Below are positions 43,766 through 53,153 of a DNA stretch of 64,000 bases, in pieces; position 1 is the stretch's first letter, and each line of letters opens with the position of its first letter. The notes under the pieces are model-generated. The model saw only the letters and a program-made list of their open reading frames with translations, had not been told where the DNA came from and did no database searches. Source of the DNA: an uncultured Roseobacter sp. (lineage in GTDB: Bacteria > Pseudomonadota > Alphaproteobacteria > Rhodobacterales > Rhodobacteraceae). The position numbers and the translations under genes are program-made. The stretch is taken from contig CANMWT010000007.1 in NCBI GenBank assembly GCA_947501635.1, positions 62,001 through 126,000 of the forward strand, in the 5' to 3' direction.

Positions 43766-44800
43766 CTAAAGCGGCATCAGTACCCAATAGTCGAGGTCAA
43801 GCAACACATCCGGCAGATACTTGCCATCCTCACCGCGCAACACAAAGGGGGCACCCCCCTTAGTCGCCACCAGCCGCAACCGCAGCGCCCCCACACCGGG
43901 TGCATTCGTCTCGGCCTTGTCCAGAACCTCAGACCATGCGCGCACCGTGTCGCCACTGGTGCAGGGGTTGGCATGCGCCCCGGCATTTATGCCAACGATC
44001 ATCTGCGCATTCGCCAGACCGTTAAAGGACAGGGCCCGCGCCATGGAAATCACATGCCCGCCGTAGATCAACCGCGACCCGTCGGGCCGCGCCGACGTGT
44101 CGAAATGTACCTTTGCGGTATTCTGCCAGAGCCGCGTGGCCAGCATATGCTCCGCCTCTTCGATGGTCACACCGTCTACATGGTCGATCTGTTCACCGAT
44201 CTCGTAGTCTCCCCAGCGATGCGGCTCGCCCGCCAGACCAAAGTCATACCCCGCAAAGGTCATACCCCGCGGCACGCACAGGTCAGAAGGCGCGATCACC
44301 TTGTCTAGCTGCGGCACAACGGTTTCCGGCGCAGGCGCATCGATATCCTTTTTACGCACCATGACCCAGCGCACGAATTCAAGCACAGTCGCCCCATGCT
44401 GATTGATGCCGCGCGTCCGCACGTAAACGACGCCCGTTTTGCCATTCGAATTCTGCTTGAGCCCGATAACCTCGCTTTCCGACCGCAGCGTGTCCATGGG
44501 CCAGACGGGCTGCAGAAAGCGGCCCTCCGCATAGCCAAGATTGGCCACCGCATTAAGCGATATATCAGGCACCGATTTGCCGAACACCGTGTGAAAGACG
44601 ATCATGTCATCCAGCGGGCTGAGGTTCATACCGCACGCCCGCGCAAACTCATCAGACGAATAAAGTGCATGCCGCGCCGGATACAGCGCATGGTAAAGCG
44701 CCCGTTCGCCACCCGACAGCGTCCGCGGCACCGCATGGTCGATCACCTCTCCCAATTGGTAGTCTTCAAAAAACCGGCCTGCATTTGTCTTCGGCGCCAT
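43766..44800 (-). CDS. mch: Mesaconyl-CoA hydratase (beta-methylmalyl-CoA dehydratase), MaoC-type
   Basis: Hydrates mesaconyl-C1-CoA to beta-methylmalyl-CoA in the ethylmalonyl-CoA pathway. A 344-residue double-hotdog protein: GRFFEDYQLGEVIDHAVPRTL at the start, HTVFGKSVPDISLNAVANLGYAEG in the first domain and WSEVLDKAET in the second. The clustering with ccr, ecm and mcl2 gives the specific name; the fold alone would only give MaoC-like. It is the last gene of the mcl2-nnrU-DUF1737-mch unit; its ATG overlaps the previous TAA. Confidence 0.92.
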   Translation of the reverse strand: MAPKTNAGRFFEDYQLGEVIDHAVPRTLSGGERALYHALYPARHALYSSDEFARACGMNLSPLDDMIVFHTVFGKSVPDISLNAVANLGYAEGRFLQPVWPMDTLRSESEVIGLKQNSNGKTGVVYVRTRGINQHGATVLEFVRWVMVRKKDIDAPAPETVVPQLDKVIAPSDLCVPRGMTFAGYDFGLAGEPHRWGDYEIGEQIDHVDGVTIEEAEHMLATRLWQNTAKVHFDTSARPDGSRLIYGGHVISMARALSFNGLANAQMIVGINAGAHANPCTSGDTVRAWSEVLDKAETNAPGVGALRLRLVATKGGAPFVLRGEDGKYLPDVLLDLDYWVLMPL

Positions 44801-45003
44801 TACTGTTCTCCTAGTTTGAGGTCAGGCGAATAGGTGCCCGGCACCTCCTTGACGACGGCCTGACCACAGCGCATCACTTCTGCGTTGTTGTCCCACGTTT
44901 GCGTGGGGCTGCCGTACAACTCCCACCCCGCATTCAAAGCCGCAGTAACCTTGTGGCAAAAGGCAGACGTGTCTTCTTCAGACAAAAAACGGTAAAGCTT
45001 CAT
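44800..45003 (-). CDS. DUF1737 small protein
   Basis: A 67-residue product of the DUF1737 family (KLYRFLSEEDTSAFCHKVTAALNAGWELYGSPT), also called DUF1737 domain-containing. Its function is unknown. The short helix-strand pattern and the conserved AALNxGWELYGxP signature make the family assignment firm. It is squeezed between nnrU and mch, with its stop overlapping the mch start, so it is expressed with these genes. Confidence 0.85.
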   Translation of the reverse strand: MKLYRFLSEEDTSAFCHKVTAALNAGWELYGSPTQTWDNNAEVMRCGQAVVKEVPGTYSPDLKLGEQ

Positions 45004-45014
45004 CGCGCTGTCTT

Positions 45015-45572
45015 TCAGAGGGGGAAGGGCCAGACGCCCAGCCAGATATGAACAGCCACCACGACCGCAAAAATGACTGCCGAAATGATGGCATGCCGTA
45101 TATAGCCCTGCGCCCCCGCAGGTTCGGACGGTGTCCAGTCGGGTTCGGATTTATTGATCAGAATGACCTCTCCCACAGCCCAGCCCAGCAGGCCGCCAAA
45201 CAGCAGCACCGACGCCAGATCACCGTTCACCAGCAAATGCGCCAGCGCCCAGATCTTGAAACCGATAAGCTGCGGGTGACGCATCTTGTAGCCTGGCCAG
45301 ACCTTAGCGCCTTTCGCCGCACCCGACCCGTAAACCCAGAACGCCAGCAACATGAGCGTGTTGTTGATGTGCACCATAAAGCTGGGAGGGTACCACAGCG
45401 GGATGACGTCCGCCGCCCTGTAGCCCATCACCATCAAGGCCACCGATCCGATCAGGGCAACGGCCACCAGCGCCTTTCCGGCATTGCCCAAAGCCGCACG
45501 CTGCACCGGCATCAAACGTTTGAAATAATGGGCGAGCGTCCAAAGGATCAGGCCGGCAATCAAGAGAGACAT
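45015..45572 (-). CDS. NnrU-family membrane protein
   Basis: A 185-residue membrane protein of the NnrU family with about five helices (LLIAGLILWTLAHYFKRLMP at the start and YKMRHPQLIGFKIWALAHLLVNG, the conserved NnrU/isoprenylcysteine-methyltransferase-like segment). NnrU was first linked to nitrate/nitrite reduction genes in Rhodobacter, but here it lies in an ethylmalonyl-CoA gene cluster, 4 bp after mcl2. Its actual role here is unknown. Starts at ATG 45572. Confidence 0.85.
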   Translation of the reverse strand: MSLLIAGLILWTLAHYFKRLMPVQRAALGNAGKALVAVALIGSVALMVMGYRAADVIPLWYPPSFMVHINNTLMLLAFWVYGSGAAKGAKVWPGYKMRHPQLIGFKIWALAHLLVNGDLASVLLFGGLLGWAVGEVILINKSEPDWTPSEPAGAQGYIRHAIISAVIFAVVVAVHIWLGVWPFPL

Positions 45573-45576
45573 TGCG

Positions 45577-46434
45577 TTACTCCGCTGTGAGGGTTGCTAT
45601 TGCATCCCTCTTTGCCAGTGTTTCGCGGGCCGTGGCAACATGAAGGTTCTCTACAATGCGCCCGTCCACCACCGCAACCGCCTGCCCCTCGGCCAGCGCC
45701 GCCTCATAGGCCGCGATCTGCCGCTCGGCCAGTTCGACTTCCTGCGCGCTCGGCGCGAAAGCAGTATTGGCAATGTCGACCTGCGCGGGGTGAATGAGCG
45801 TTTTGCCGTCAAAGCCCATGTCGCGGCCCTGTTCGCACTCGCCCCGCAAGCCGTCCTCGTCTTTGAAAGCGTTATAGACCCCGTCAACGATGGCCACACC
45901 ATGCGCTTTTGCCGCCAGAACGCACAACCCCAGCCCCGTCATCAAAGGCAAACGGTCCGCACGAAACCGCGTTCCCATGTCCTTGGCAAGGTCATTGGTG
46001 CCCATCACCATGCCCGCGCAAAGCCGGTGCGCTGCAATTCCGGCCGCATTCATCATACCCAGCGGTGTTTCCATCATCGCCCACAGCGGAACATCGCCCG
46101 TGATCCCAGCCAACGCTTCCAGATGCTCGGGTCCGTCCACCTTGGGCAGCAGAACCGCATCCGCGCCCATCTCGCGTGCCGCGGCCGCATCCTCGGCTCC
46201 CCATTCTGTATCGAGGCCATTGATCCGCACAATTTTCAGCCGCGCGCCATAGCCTCCCTGAGCAAGTGCCGCGGCCAGCGTCGCGCGCGCGGCCACCTTT
46301 TCATCCGGCGCAACAGCGTCCTCAAGATCAAAGATGATCGCGTCCACCGAAAGCGAGCGCGCTTTGTCCAGCGCCCGCGGCTTTGAACCGGGGATGTACA
46401 GAACAGAACGCAGAGGGCGTGTGGCATGGGTCAT
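45577..46434 (-). CDS. mcl2: (3S)-malyl-CoA thioesterase, Mcl2-type HpcH/HpaI-CitE family protein
   Basis: CitE-like protein of 285 residues. It starts RPLRSVLYIPGSKPRALDKARSL, with the metal-site DLEDAVAPDEK, VRINGLDTEWG and METPLGMMNA. This start form fits Mcl2, the (3S)-malyl-CoA thioesterase of the ethylmalonyl-CoA pathway, rather than Mcl1, the lyase, whose start I recall as different; the difference is by recollection, not alignment. ATG 46434 (GGAG six bases upstream) is chosen over a long upstream extension to 46566. A TTGCGCGCAA dyad is 71-80 bp upstream. Confidence 0.85.
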   Translation of the reverse strand: MTHATRPLRSVLYIPGSKPRALDKARSLSVDAIIFDLEDAVAPDEKVAARATLAAALAQGGYGARLKIVRINGLDTEWGAEDAAAAREMGADAVLLPKVDGPEHLEALAGITGDVPLWAMMETPLGMMNAAGIAAHRLCAGMVMGTNDLAKDMGTRFRADRLPLMTGLGLCVLAAKAHGVAIVDGVYNAFKDEDGLRGECEQGRDMGFDGKTLIHPAQVDIANTAFAPSAQEVELAERQIAAYEAALAEGQAVAVVDGRIVENLHVATARETLAKRDAIATLTAE

Positions 46435-46794
46435 GGTTGGCTCCGGCTTGCTGGCGCGCGCGGGGCCTTTACCATCAAAAGAATCCCGCGGCTGCGATAT
46501 AAAGTTGCGCGCAAAGGGGCATTTTTTTAACGAAACTTCAAGCGCTTTTGTGCCGCAATGCAGCAAATCTCAAATTGAAGCGGATTGCGCGCGCAGCATT
46601 AACCATTATTTTAGAGGCGTCATGGATGGTTTCGCTGTCGGATATCAGAGCTGAGGCCAAAACGGATCCACCCGGTGATGCACCACATCTTCTGATCGCC
46701 TGACAAATATGAAACCAAGGCCGCCCCGTCTTAGCCGAGCAACCGGCAGACCAGATGACAGCGGGTGCAGCCTTTGACATGAGGCAGATTTGAT
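46435..46794. other. 360-bp intergenic region between mcl2 and the divergent small exported-protein gene
   Basis: No convincing gene: reading frames that cross it on either strand lack a family signature and a ribosome binding site. It holds the promoters of both neighbours. A perfect TTGCGCGCAA palindrome lies at 46505-46514, followed by a T-run at 46524-46530; an AT-richer stretch around 46550-46620 may hold one promoter. I could not place -35/-10 boxes reliably. Confidence 0.6.
46505..46514. promoter_or_regulatory. TTGCGCGCAA palindrome upstream of mcl2
   Basis: Perfect 10-bp palindrome, 71-80 bp before the mcl2 start, at a position like that of the TTGC/GCAA elements before ccr and ecm. 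Short and not rare in GC-rich DNA, so only suggestive of a shared operator. Confidence 0.3.
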
Positions 46795-47130
46795 ATGAAC
46801 CGCACCATGAAAGTACTGCACCTTTGCGGCCTGACCGCCGCTGCTGCGTTATACATAGCATCCACGACCGACGCCGCCGCCCAGAACGCGCGCAATTGCG
46901 GGCCGCGTGAGGCCGTGCTGGACCGTCTTGCGGAAGGTTATGGCGAGACACGGCAATCCATGGGTCTCGGGGCCAATAACGCAGTGGTAGAGGTTTTCGC
47001 CTCCGAGGAAACAGGCACCTGGACGATTACGGTCACAACACCGAACGGACTGACATGTCTTGTCGCCTCAGGCCAGTCCTTTGAAACCCTTGCCGAAGCG
47101 TTGCCCGCCAAAGGCAAGGAAGACGCCTGA
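46795..47130 (+). CDS. Small exported hypothetical protein
   Basis: A 111-residue product with a signal peptide (MNRTMKVLHLCGLTAAAALY to DAAAQ). The mature part has two Cys (ARNCGPREAVLDRLAEGYGETRQ and NGLTCLVASG), likely a disulfide, with VVEVFASEETGTWTITVTTPNG between. This resembles small secreted proteins common in Rhodobacteraceae but no function is known to me. ATG 46795 or 46807 are both possible starts. It is convergent to the TSUP gene, with a short GCAGGC/GCCTGC hairpin between them. Confidence 0.75.
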   Translation: MNRTMKVLHLCGLTAAAALYIASTTDAAAQNARNCGPREAVLDRLAEGYGETRQSMGLGANNAVVEVFASEETGTWTITVTTPNGLTCLVASGQSFETLAEALPAKGKEDA

Positions 47131-47163
47131 ACCGTTTCCGGGCAGGCGCCAGCCTGCACACCG

Positions 47164-47919
47164 CTATGTCAGACCGTCCCAGATCAGCTTGACGCCAGTC
47201 ACGGTCAACAAGACATATGTGAGCGCGAAAAACAAACGCTCAGGCACGATCATATGCGCCTTGACGCCCAGCCAAGCGCCCAAAAGCGCAAACGGCGCCA
47301 GCACCAGATTGGCGATGCCCGTTTGCAGTGTGAACATCCCCAAAAACGCATAGGGTACAAACTTGGCGATGTTGACGATCCAGAAGACCAGAACAGTTGT
47401 CGCCTGAAATTCGGTTTTGCTTAGCCGCTTTGACAACAGATAAACCGCCGCTGGCGGACCGCCAGCGTGGCTTACGAAACTGGTAAAGCCGGCCACCAGC
47501 CCGGCAAAAGCACCTGCGCGTGTTGACAACGTCTGCGCCGCGGCCCGCACCCAGCCGCGCCGCACCGCAAACTGCCACAGCACAAATCCAACCGATATGG
47601 CGCCGATCAGAACGCGGAACACATCCGCGTCTGCCACCTTGTAAAGCGCAGCCCCCAAGGCCACTCCCGGCACGGCCCCGGCAATCAGCAACACCGCGGC
47701 CTGACTGTCCCATTTGCGCCAATAGGGCCGAAGCGTGCTTACGTCGATCAACATCAAAAGCGGCAGCATCACGCCCAGCGCCAGCCCCGGCTCGACCACC
47801 AGCGCCAGCACGCTCGCCGATGCAAAAGCGGCCCCCGACCCAAAGCCTCCCTTCGAGATTCCGGCAAAGAGCACCGCCGGCCCCGCGATCAGAAAAAATG
47901 TGGTATCAAGCGTCAGCAT
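47164..47919 (-). CDS. TSUP family (TauE/SafE) permease
   Basis: Second TSUP protein of the window, 251 residues with about eight helices. The signature halves are AVLFAGISKGGFGSGAAFAS near the N-terminus and GLVAGFTSFVSHAGGPPAAVYLL in the middle, the form of sulfite/sulfonate exporter-like permeases. The start is ATG 47919 (MLTLDTTFFLIAGPAVLF); the Arg-rich extension to 48021 is rejected. No TIGR02186 partner here, unlike the other TSUP gene. It is divergent from mdh, and the shared upstream region holds a TTGCGCAA site. Confidence 0.85.
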   Translation of the reverse strand: MLTLDTTFFLIAGPAVLFAGISKGGFGSGAAFASASVLALVVEPGLALGVMLPLLMLIDVSTLRPYWRKWDSQAAVLLIAGAVPGVALGAALYKVADADVFRVLIGAISVGFVLWQFAVRRGWVRAAAQTLSTRAGAFAGLVAGFTSFVSHAGGPPAAVYLLSKRLSKTEFQATTVLVFWIVNIAKFVPYAFLGMFTLQTGIANLVLAPFALLGAWLGVKAHMIVPERLFFALTYVLLTVTGVKLIWDGLT

Positions 47920-48028
47920 CCATGCCCTTTTGGCCCGCCCTCGCGGCCTTGTCCACTGCATGCGCTGCCTGCGACCCCATCCCGCACCCCTCCGATGCGA
48001 ACTTGCGCAACGCCACGTCATTCGCTAG

Positions 48029-49030
<1,002 letters not shown>

Positions 49031-49056
49031 TAAAAACCGTTTCCAAAACAAAAATA

Positions 49057-49085
49057 ATGGCCGGGGCTCAGCGCCGGCCATTTTT
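49057..49085 (+). terminator. Rho-independent terminator of mdh
   Basis: ATGGCCGG (49057-49064) pairs perfectly with CCGGCCAT (49074-49081) around a 9-nt loop, followed directly by a TTTTT run (49081-49085). It lies 27 bp past the mdh stop. Confidence 0.88.
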
Positions 49086-49293
49086 ACGTTTGTGGCCAAT
49101 TTAAGGCAAGCACCTCTACCTTAACGAGAAAAATGAACGATTTCTGACAAATTCTGCTTTTTGGGCATCCCCTTCGCCCCACAGCACCGCTATATCTTTA
49201 ATTGTTCAGTAACGTCTGCGGACCTGACGACCTGAGGGTGTTCCTCTCTATTCCGGTCAGTTCAGGGGCGCGATTTATGAGTGAGATTGGAAC

Positions 49294-50064
49294 ATGACAA
49301 AACTCAAGACCTTTACCGCGATTGCGGCTTTGCTCGCATCCTCGTCCGTTGTCCATGCCGCCACGCTGGACTGGACTTATTACGCCGCCGGCGATCTGGC
49401 GACGGCCAAGACCGACCGGGCCCTGATTGACGATAACTTCCTGATCGCCTTCGAAGATTTCGAAAGCTTCTCAACAGTACCCAACGGCGGGACCGGCGTA
49501 TCGGGGTCAACCGCCACGCCACTTGACACCAACGTGGGGCAGTTCACCACCGATGACGGCGCGAACAATACGTGCGGCGGGTCTTGCGACACGCCAGAAG
49601 ACGAAAGCCTTGTCCGCTCCACGTCCAATTTTGGCCGGTACGACACGACCACGGGCACAGGCAACTGGCTCGACAGCAACGACAACTCGCAGCTCAGCCT
49701 GTCCGTCGACAACCTGACAAAGCAGTTCGACCGGATCAGCTTCTTTCTGACAGATGTGGATGACGTCGGCCCCAAAACCTTCAGCATCACAGTCGACGGA
49801 ACAGCATTTGATCTGACGCTCGACTATCCCGAAGGCGGCGCACCAGACAACGGAGACCTCTTCCTGGTGTCCATCGGCCTGCACGAACTGGCAAGCACAG
49901 CCGTGGTTGATTTCAACATTGACGATGGCGACGGTTTTGGCATCGATGACTTCCGCATCGGCTCTTCCGTAAACCCCATTCCTGTTCCGGCGTCGCTGCC
50001 GTTGCTCGCAGCCGGTCTTGGCGCGATGGGGTGGGCTGCACGGCGCCGCAAGCGCGCGTCGTAA
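49294..50064 (+). CDS. VPLPA-CTERM sorting-domain exported protein
   Basis: A 256-residue secreted protein with signal peptide MTKLKTFTAIAALLASSSVVHA and, at the C-terminus, PVPASLPLLAAGLGAMGWAARRRK, the VPLPA-CTERM form of PEP-CTERM tripartite signal (motif, membrane helix, basic tail). Proteins with this tail are processed and anchored by an exosortase system in the envelope. The mature part is Asp-rich and lacks a named domain, with one Cys pair (CGGSCDTPED). It lies between mdh and sucC with its own terminator, so is a separate unit. Its ligand is unknown. Confidence 0.88.
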   Translation: MTKLKTFTAIAALLASSSVVHAATLDWTYYAAGDLATAKTDRALIDDNFLIAFEDFESFSTVPNGGTGVSGSTATPLDTNVGQFTTDDGANNTCGGSCDTPEDESLVRSTSNFGRYDTTTGTGNWLDSNDNSQLSLSVDNLTKQFDRISFFLTDVDDVGPKTFSITVDGTAFDLTLDYPEGGAPDNGDLFLVSIGLHELASTAVVDFNIDDGDGFGIDDFRIGSSVNPIPVPASLPLLAAGLGAMGWAARRRKRAS

Positions 50065-50085
50065 CCCCGCACAATCCACAGCATC

Positions 50086-50113
50086 AAGCCGGCCGCCGAG
50101 GCCGGCTTTTTTT
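50086..50113 (+). terminator. Rho-independent terminator after the VPLPA-CTERM gene
   Basis: AAGCCGGCC (50086-50094) and GGCCGGCTT (50100-50108) form a perfect 9-bp stem with a 5-nt loop, followed by a T-run (50107-50113). It starts 22 bp after the stop and precedes the suc promoter region. Confidence 0.9.
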
Positions 50114-50211
50114 GTGGCCGCGTGAATTTCACATGATGTATACAGCGGCATACTGCGCTAAATTGACGCAAACCTTATGATTCTCAACGCATTCTGCATT
50201 TCTTGGAATTT

Positions 50212-50242
50212 GTGATCACACTTTTTAAACGTGTGATCACAA
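50212..50242 (+). promoter_or_regulatory. Bipartite GTGATCAC operator-like element upstream of sucC
   Basis: GTGATCACACTTTT, six variable bases (TAAACG), then TGTGATCACAA. Palindrome centres are 21 bp apart and lie about 115 and 136 bp before the sucC ATG. All 25 fixed positions match the element upstream of sdhC. Flanks are AT-rich. This is strong evidence for a common regulator of the sdh and suc operons, identity unknown; CceR and AkgR regulate such genes in Rhodobacter sphaeroides, but I cannot match this motif to either. Confidence 0.85.
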
Positions 50243-50350
50243 ATTCGGTTTTTAGGTCGGATTTGCCTGTTTTCAACTAAAATATGCTTCCCAGGCACGT
50301 TTTCAGTGTGCCTATAAAGCATGCAAAGGTAGCTAAACGGGACAAACCAG

Positions 50351-51544
50351 ATGAACATCCACGAATACCAAGCCAAAGCCCTTCTGCGAAGCTATGGCGC
50401 CCCCGTCTCTGACGGACGCGTTGTTTTAAAGGCGGAGGACGCGAAAACCGCGGCGGGCGCTCTTGATGGCCCGATGTGGGTGGTCAAAGCCCAGATCCAT
50501 GCCGGCGGACGCGGCAAAGGCACTTTCAAAGAGGCGGACGCGGGCGACAAGGGCGGCGTGCGCCTGACCAAATCCGTCGAGGAAGCCGCGGAAGAAGCGA
50601 AAAAGATGCTGGGCCGTACATTGGTCACGCATCAGACCGGTCCCGTGGGCAAACAGGTCAACCGCATCTACATCGAGGACGGCTCGGGCATTGAAACTGA
50701 ACTCTATCTCGCGCTGCTGGTGGATCGCCAGACCAGCCGCGTCAGCTTTGTGTGTTCGACCGAAGGCGGCATGGACATCGAAGAAGTCGCCGCTGCCACG
50801 CCCGAGAAAATTCTCTCGTTCTCCGTAGACCCCGCGACGGGCTATCAGGCGTTCCACGGTCGGCGCATCGCCTTCGCGCTTGGCCTCGAGGGCAAGCAGG
50901 TCAAGCAATGCGTCGGTTTGATGGGGCTGCTCTACAAAGCCTTCATCGAAAAAGACATGGAAATGCTCGAGATCAACCCCCTGATCGTGACCGATGGTGG
51001 CGATCTGAAAGTGCTGGATGCAAAGGTGGCCTTCGACGGTAACGCGATCTACCGCCACGCGGATATCGCGGAACTGCGCGACACAACCGAAGAAGACAGC
51101 AAAGAGCTGGAGGCGTCCAAATACGACCTCAACTACATCGCACTGGATGGCGAGATCGGCTGCATGGTGAACGGTGCCGGTCTGGCGATGGCCACAATGG
51201 ACATCATCAAACTCTATGGCGCGGAGCCTGCGAACTTCCTCGATGTGGGCGGCGGCGCGACCAAAGAGAAAGTAACCGAGGCGTTCAAGATCATTACGTC
51301 CGACCCCAACGTCAAAGGTATTCTGGTCAATATCTTCGGCGGCATCATGCGCTGTGACGTCATTGCCGAAGGCGTGGTTGCCGCGGTTAAGGAAGTCGGC
51401 CTTCAGGTGCCGCTGGTTGTGCGCCTCGAAGGCACCAACGTGCAGCAGGGCAAGGACATCATCAACAATTCCGACGTTGATGTGATTGCCGCCGATGACC
51501 TGAAGGACGGCGCGCAAAAGATCGTGAAAGCGGTCAAGGGCTAG
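50351..51544 (+). CDS. sucC: Succinyl-CoA synthetase beta subunit (ADP/GDP-forming)
   Basis: ATP-grasp subunit of succinyl-CoA synthetase; 397 residues with the family start [44 protein letters not shown] covers the nucleotide-binding loop, and the C-terminal CoA-ligase-type domain has [31 protein letters not shown] and [14 protein letters not shown]. First gene of a long operon; gene 2 starts 5 bp downstream. The partner sucD is separated by three secreted-protein genes. Confidence 0.98.
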   Translation: MNIHEYQAKALLRSYGAPVSDGRVVLKAEDAKTAAGALDGPMWVVKAQIHAGGRGKGTFKEADAGDKGGVRLTKSVEEAAEEAKKMLGRTLVTHQTGPVGKQVNRIYIEDGSGIETELYLALLVDRQTSRVSFVCSTEGGMDIEEVAAATPEKILSFSVDPATGYQAFHGRRIAFALGLEGKQVKQCVGLMGLLYKAFIEKDMEMLEINPLIVTDGGDLKVLDAKVAFDGNAIYRHADIAELRDTTEEDSKELEASKYDLNYIALDGEIGCMVNGAGLAMATMDIIKLYGAEPANFLDVGGGATKEKVTEAFKIITSDPNVKGILVNIFGGIMRCDVIAEGVVAAVKEVGLQVPLVVRLEGTNVQQGKDIINNSDVDVIAADDLKDGAQKIVKAVKG

Positions 51545-51549
51545 GACCC

Positions 51550-52161
51550 ATGCGGTTTGCGGCGGCCATATTATTCTGGGTGGCAGGCGCGGCGGGAACA
51601 CTCGCCGACGCCCCCACCGTCGTTGCGCGAGGTTTTGCGCAATTCGAACAAGCTTGCGCCGCCGCGATATCGAATCCTCAGAACTACGTGAACGGGGTGC
51701 CGAACCCGGGCCCGCTGGGCAACAAAACCGTCTCGGTCAGCCCCGACGGTCAGGTCGTGCGCGTGGTCCACCTCCGCGAGAGTGTTACCGAAGACGTCAC
51801 ATTCGTACGCATGCCACAGACGCTCACCGTCTATTGCATGACCCACTACACAGACATGGATGGCGAAAGCCTGATCCACGGTCTCGGCTCCCACGAAGGC
51901 TTCCAACAGTACAGCAAGGATCTGAACGAGGCCCTTCTGGCCTATGCCGACAGCCGCGCGGACCTGACGTTGTTTGGCGGACAAACACCGCAGGAATATG
52001 CGTCGCAATACGGAGGGCAGATCCAGCGCGTGGACTTCCCCAACACATATACATACGGATTTCTGCTGGATGCGGACGGCACACCCGTGCACAGTTTTCT
52101 GGAAATCGAAGCCGGCGGCGTAGGCCTGCACGCGGTACACGTCATCGAGGTCGGCCAATGA
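51550..52161 (+). CDS. Exported hypothetical protein between sucC and sucD (gene A)
   Basis: A 203-residue product with signal peptide MRFAAAILFWVAGAAGTLA. The mature part has Cys36 and Cys96 and a pattern (VVHLRESVTEDVTFVRMP, HGLGSHEGFQQYSKDLNEAL, LLDADGTPVHSFLEIEAGG) that I do not match to a named domain. It begins 5 bp after sucC and its stop overlaps the next gene by ATGA. Nothing suggests a role in succinyl-CoA synthetase. It is probably a periplasmic or secreted protein whose synthesis is coupled to the operon. Confidence 0.78.
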   Translation: MRFAAAILFWVAGAAGTLADAPTVVARGFAQFEQACAAAISNPQNYVNGVPNPGPLGNKTVSVSPDGQVVRVVHLRESVTEDVTFVRMPQTLTVYCMTHYTDMDGESLIHGLGSHEGFQQYSKDLNEALLAYADSRADLTLFGGQTPQEYASQYGGQIQRVDFPNTYTYGFLLDADGTPVHSFLEIEAGGVGLHAVHVIEVGQ

Positions 52162-53153
52162 TGCGCGCCCTCGCCCTTTCTCTGGCGGCCAGCCTTGCCG
52201 TGGCGCCCGTTCAGGCACAGACGCCTGCGCCGGTGTCTGTGGCCAATGACCTGCGGGCCTGTATCGTTGGCGAAGGTGGCTTCCGCGACGCGCAGCGCAT
52301 CGGTCAGCTTGACGCATCGATGGCACGCGTGCCGAACAAGCGCTGGACCAACGTCGTCGAAATAGCGCCCGGTGTACATCGCATCACCGACAGGACATCC
52401 GATATCACCATCGAAATCAAACTACGCGACGCCACGGGCGCGGCCCATTGCGTGGCTTTCGGGCCCAAACTGCGCCCCGGCGACGGTGCACGCGCAGCCG
52501 ACAAATTTGTCGAACTGGGCTTTCTGACAGGTCTTGTGCAAAGCCCGCCGCGCGCAGGCACGCAGCGGCGCTATGTGATCGCAAATGCACCCTACACCGC
52601 CGAATTGATCGCCATGCAGACCGCAGCGCAGGGTGATGTGGTGGGTTTCGTTTTTGCTGACCTGCCCGAGGGCCTGACCACCCGCGCCTTGTCGCGCGGT
52701 GACGCCGCTGTCCTTGCCCCGGCCGCTCAGCTGGCACTTGGCAACGGCATCAACATCTGCTTGCGCCAGTTCTTCCAAACCGACAGCGTGCCCCGGTCAC
52801 TGGCCGCGGCAGGGTTCGAGCTTGGCTTTGAAACCGGCGGCAGCGCGCCGCGCCGAACCTATTTCACCGCCGACAACGCTGTTTCGGTCTCCGTCGGCCC
52901 CGGCAGTTGCAGGGTCGAGACGACTTACCTCAGCGTGGAAAGCGCCCGGCAGATCACCGCGCAAGCGCTTGAACGTAACGCACCGGGTATGTTCCGTTTC
53001 TCCGGTTCGAGCTATGATGGCTGCCCCGCGTTCTTCGCAGGCCCCGGCCTGAACCTGCCGCTGGCGGTCAGCATCTCGAACCTGTCCAGCGGCGGGCGCA
53101 CGACCTGCGTCCCCGACGGCACCAGCCGGATCAGATTCGAGGTGGTGGGATGA
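52158..53153 (+). CDS. Exported hypothetical protein between sucC and sucD (gene B), two modules
   Basis: A 331-residue product with signal peptide MMRALALSLAASLAVAPVQA. It has an N-terminal module (Cys35, Cys98) and a C-terminal module (Cys201, 251, 289, 317) beginning ICLRQFFQ, with PRSLAAAGFEL, a Cys-containing strand GSCRVET, and ending CVPDGTSRIRFEV. The C-terminal module repeats in the next gene. ATG 52158 overlaps the previous stop; a longer reading frame back to 51654 in this frame overlaps gene A and is rejected. It overlaps gene C by ATGA. Confidence 0.78.
   Translation: MMRALALSLAASLAVAPVQAQTPAPVSVANDLRACIVGEGGFRDAQRIGQLDASMARVPNKRWTNVVEIAPGVHRITDRTSDITIEIKLRDATGAAHCVAFGPKLRPGDGARAADKFVELGFLTGLVQSPPRAGTQRRYVIANAPYTAELIAMQTAAQGDVVGFVFADLPEGLTTRALSRGDAAVLAPAAQLALGNGINICLRQFFQTDSVPRSLAAAGFELGFETGGSAPRRTYFTADNAVSVSVGPGSCRVETTYLSVESARQITAQALERNAPGMFRFSGSSYDGCPAFFAGPGLNLPLAVSISNLSSGGRTTCVPDGTSRIRFEVVG

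Noticed and set aside
46538-46951. 137-codon minus-strand frame between mcl2 and the small exported protein
   Set aside because: Arg/Cys-rich composition, no family, and it overlaps a gene with a clear signal peptide on the other strand.
50426-51601. 391-codon open frame opposite sucC
   Set aside because: Antisense shadow of sucC with no domain or ribosome binding site.
51654-52157. N-terminal extension of exported gene B
   Set aside because: It lies inside gene A in another frame and is Arg-rich; a signal peptide begins at 52158 in an ATGA overlap.
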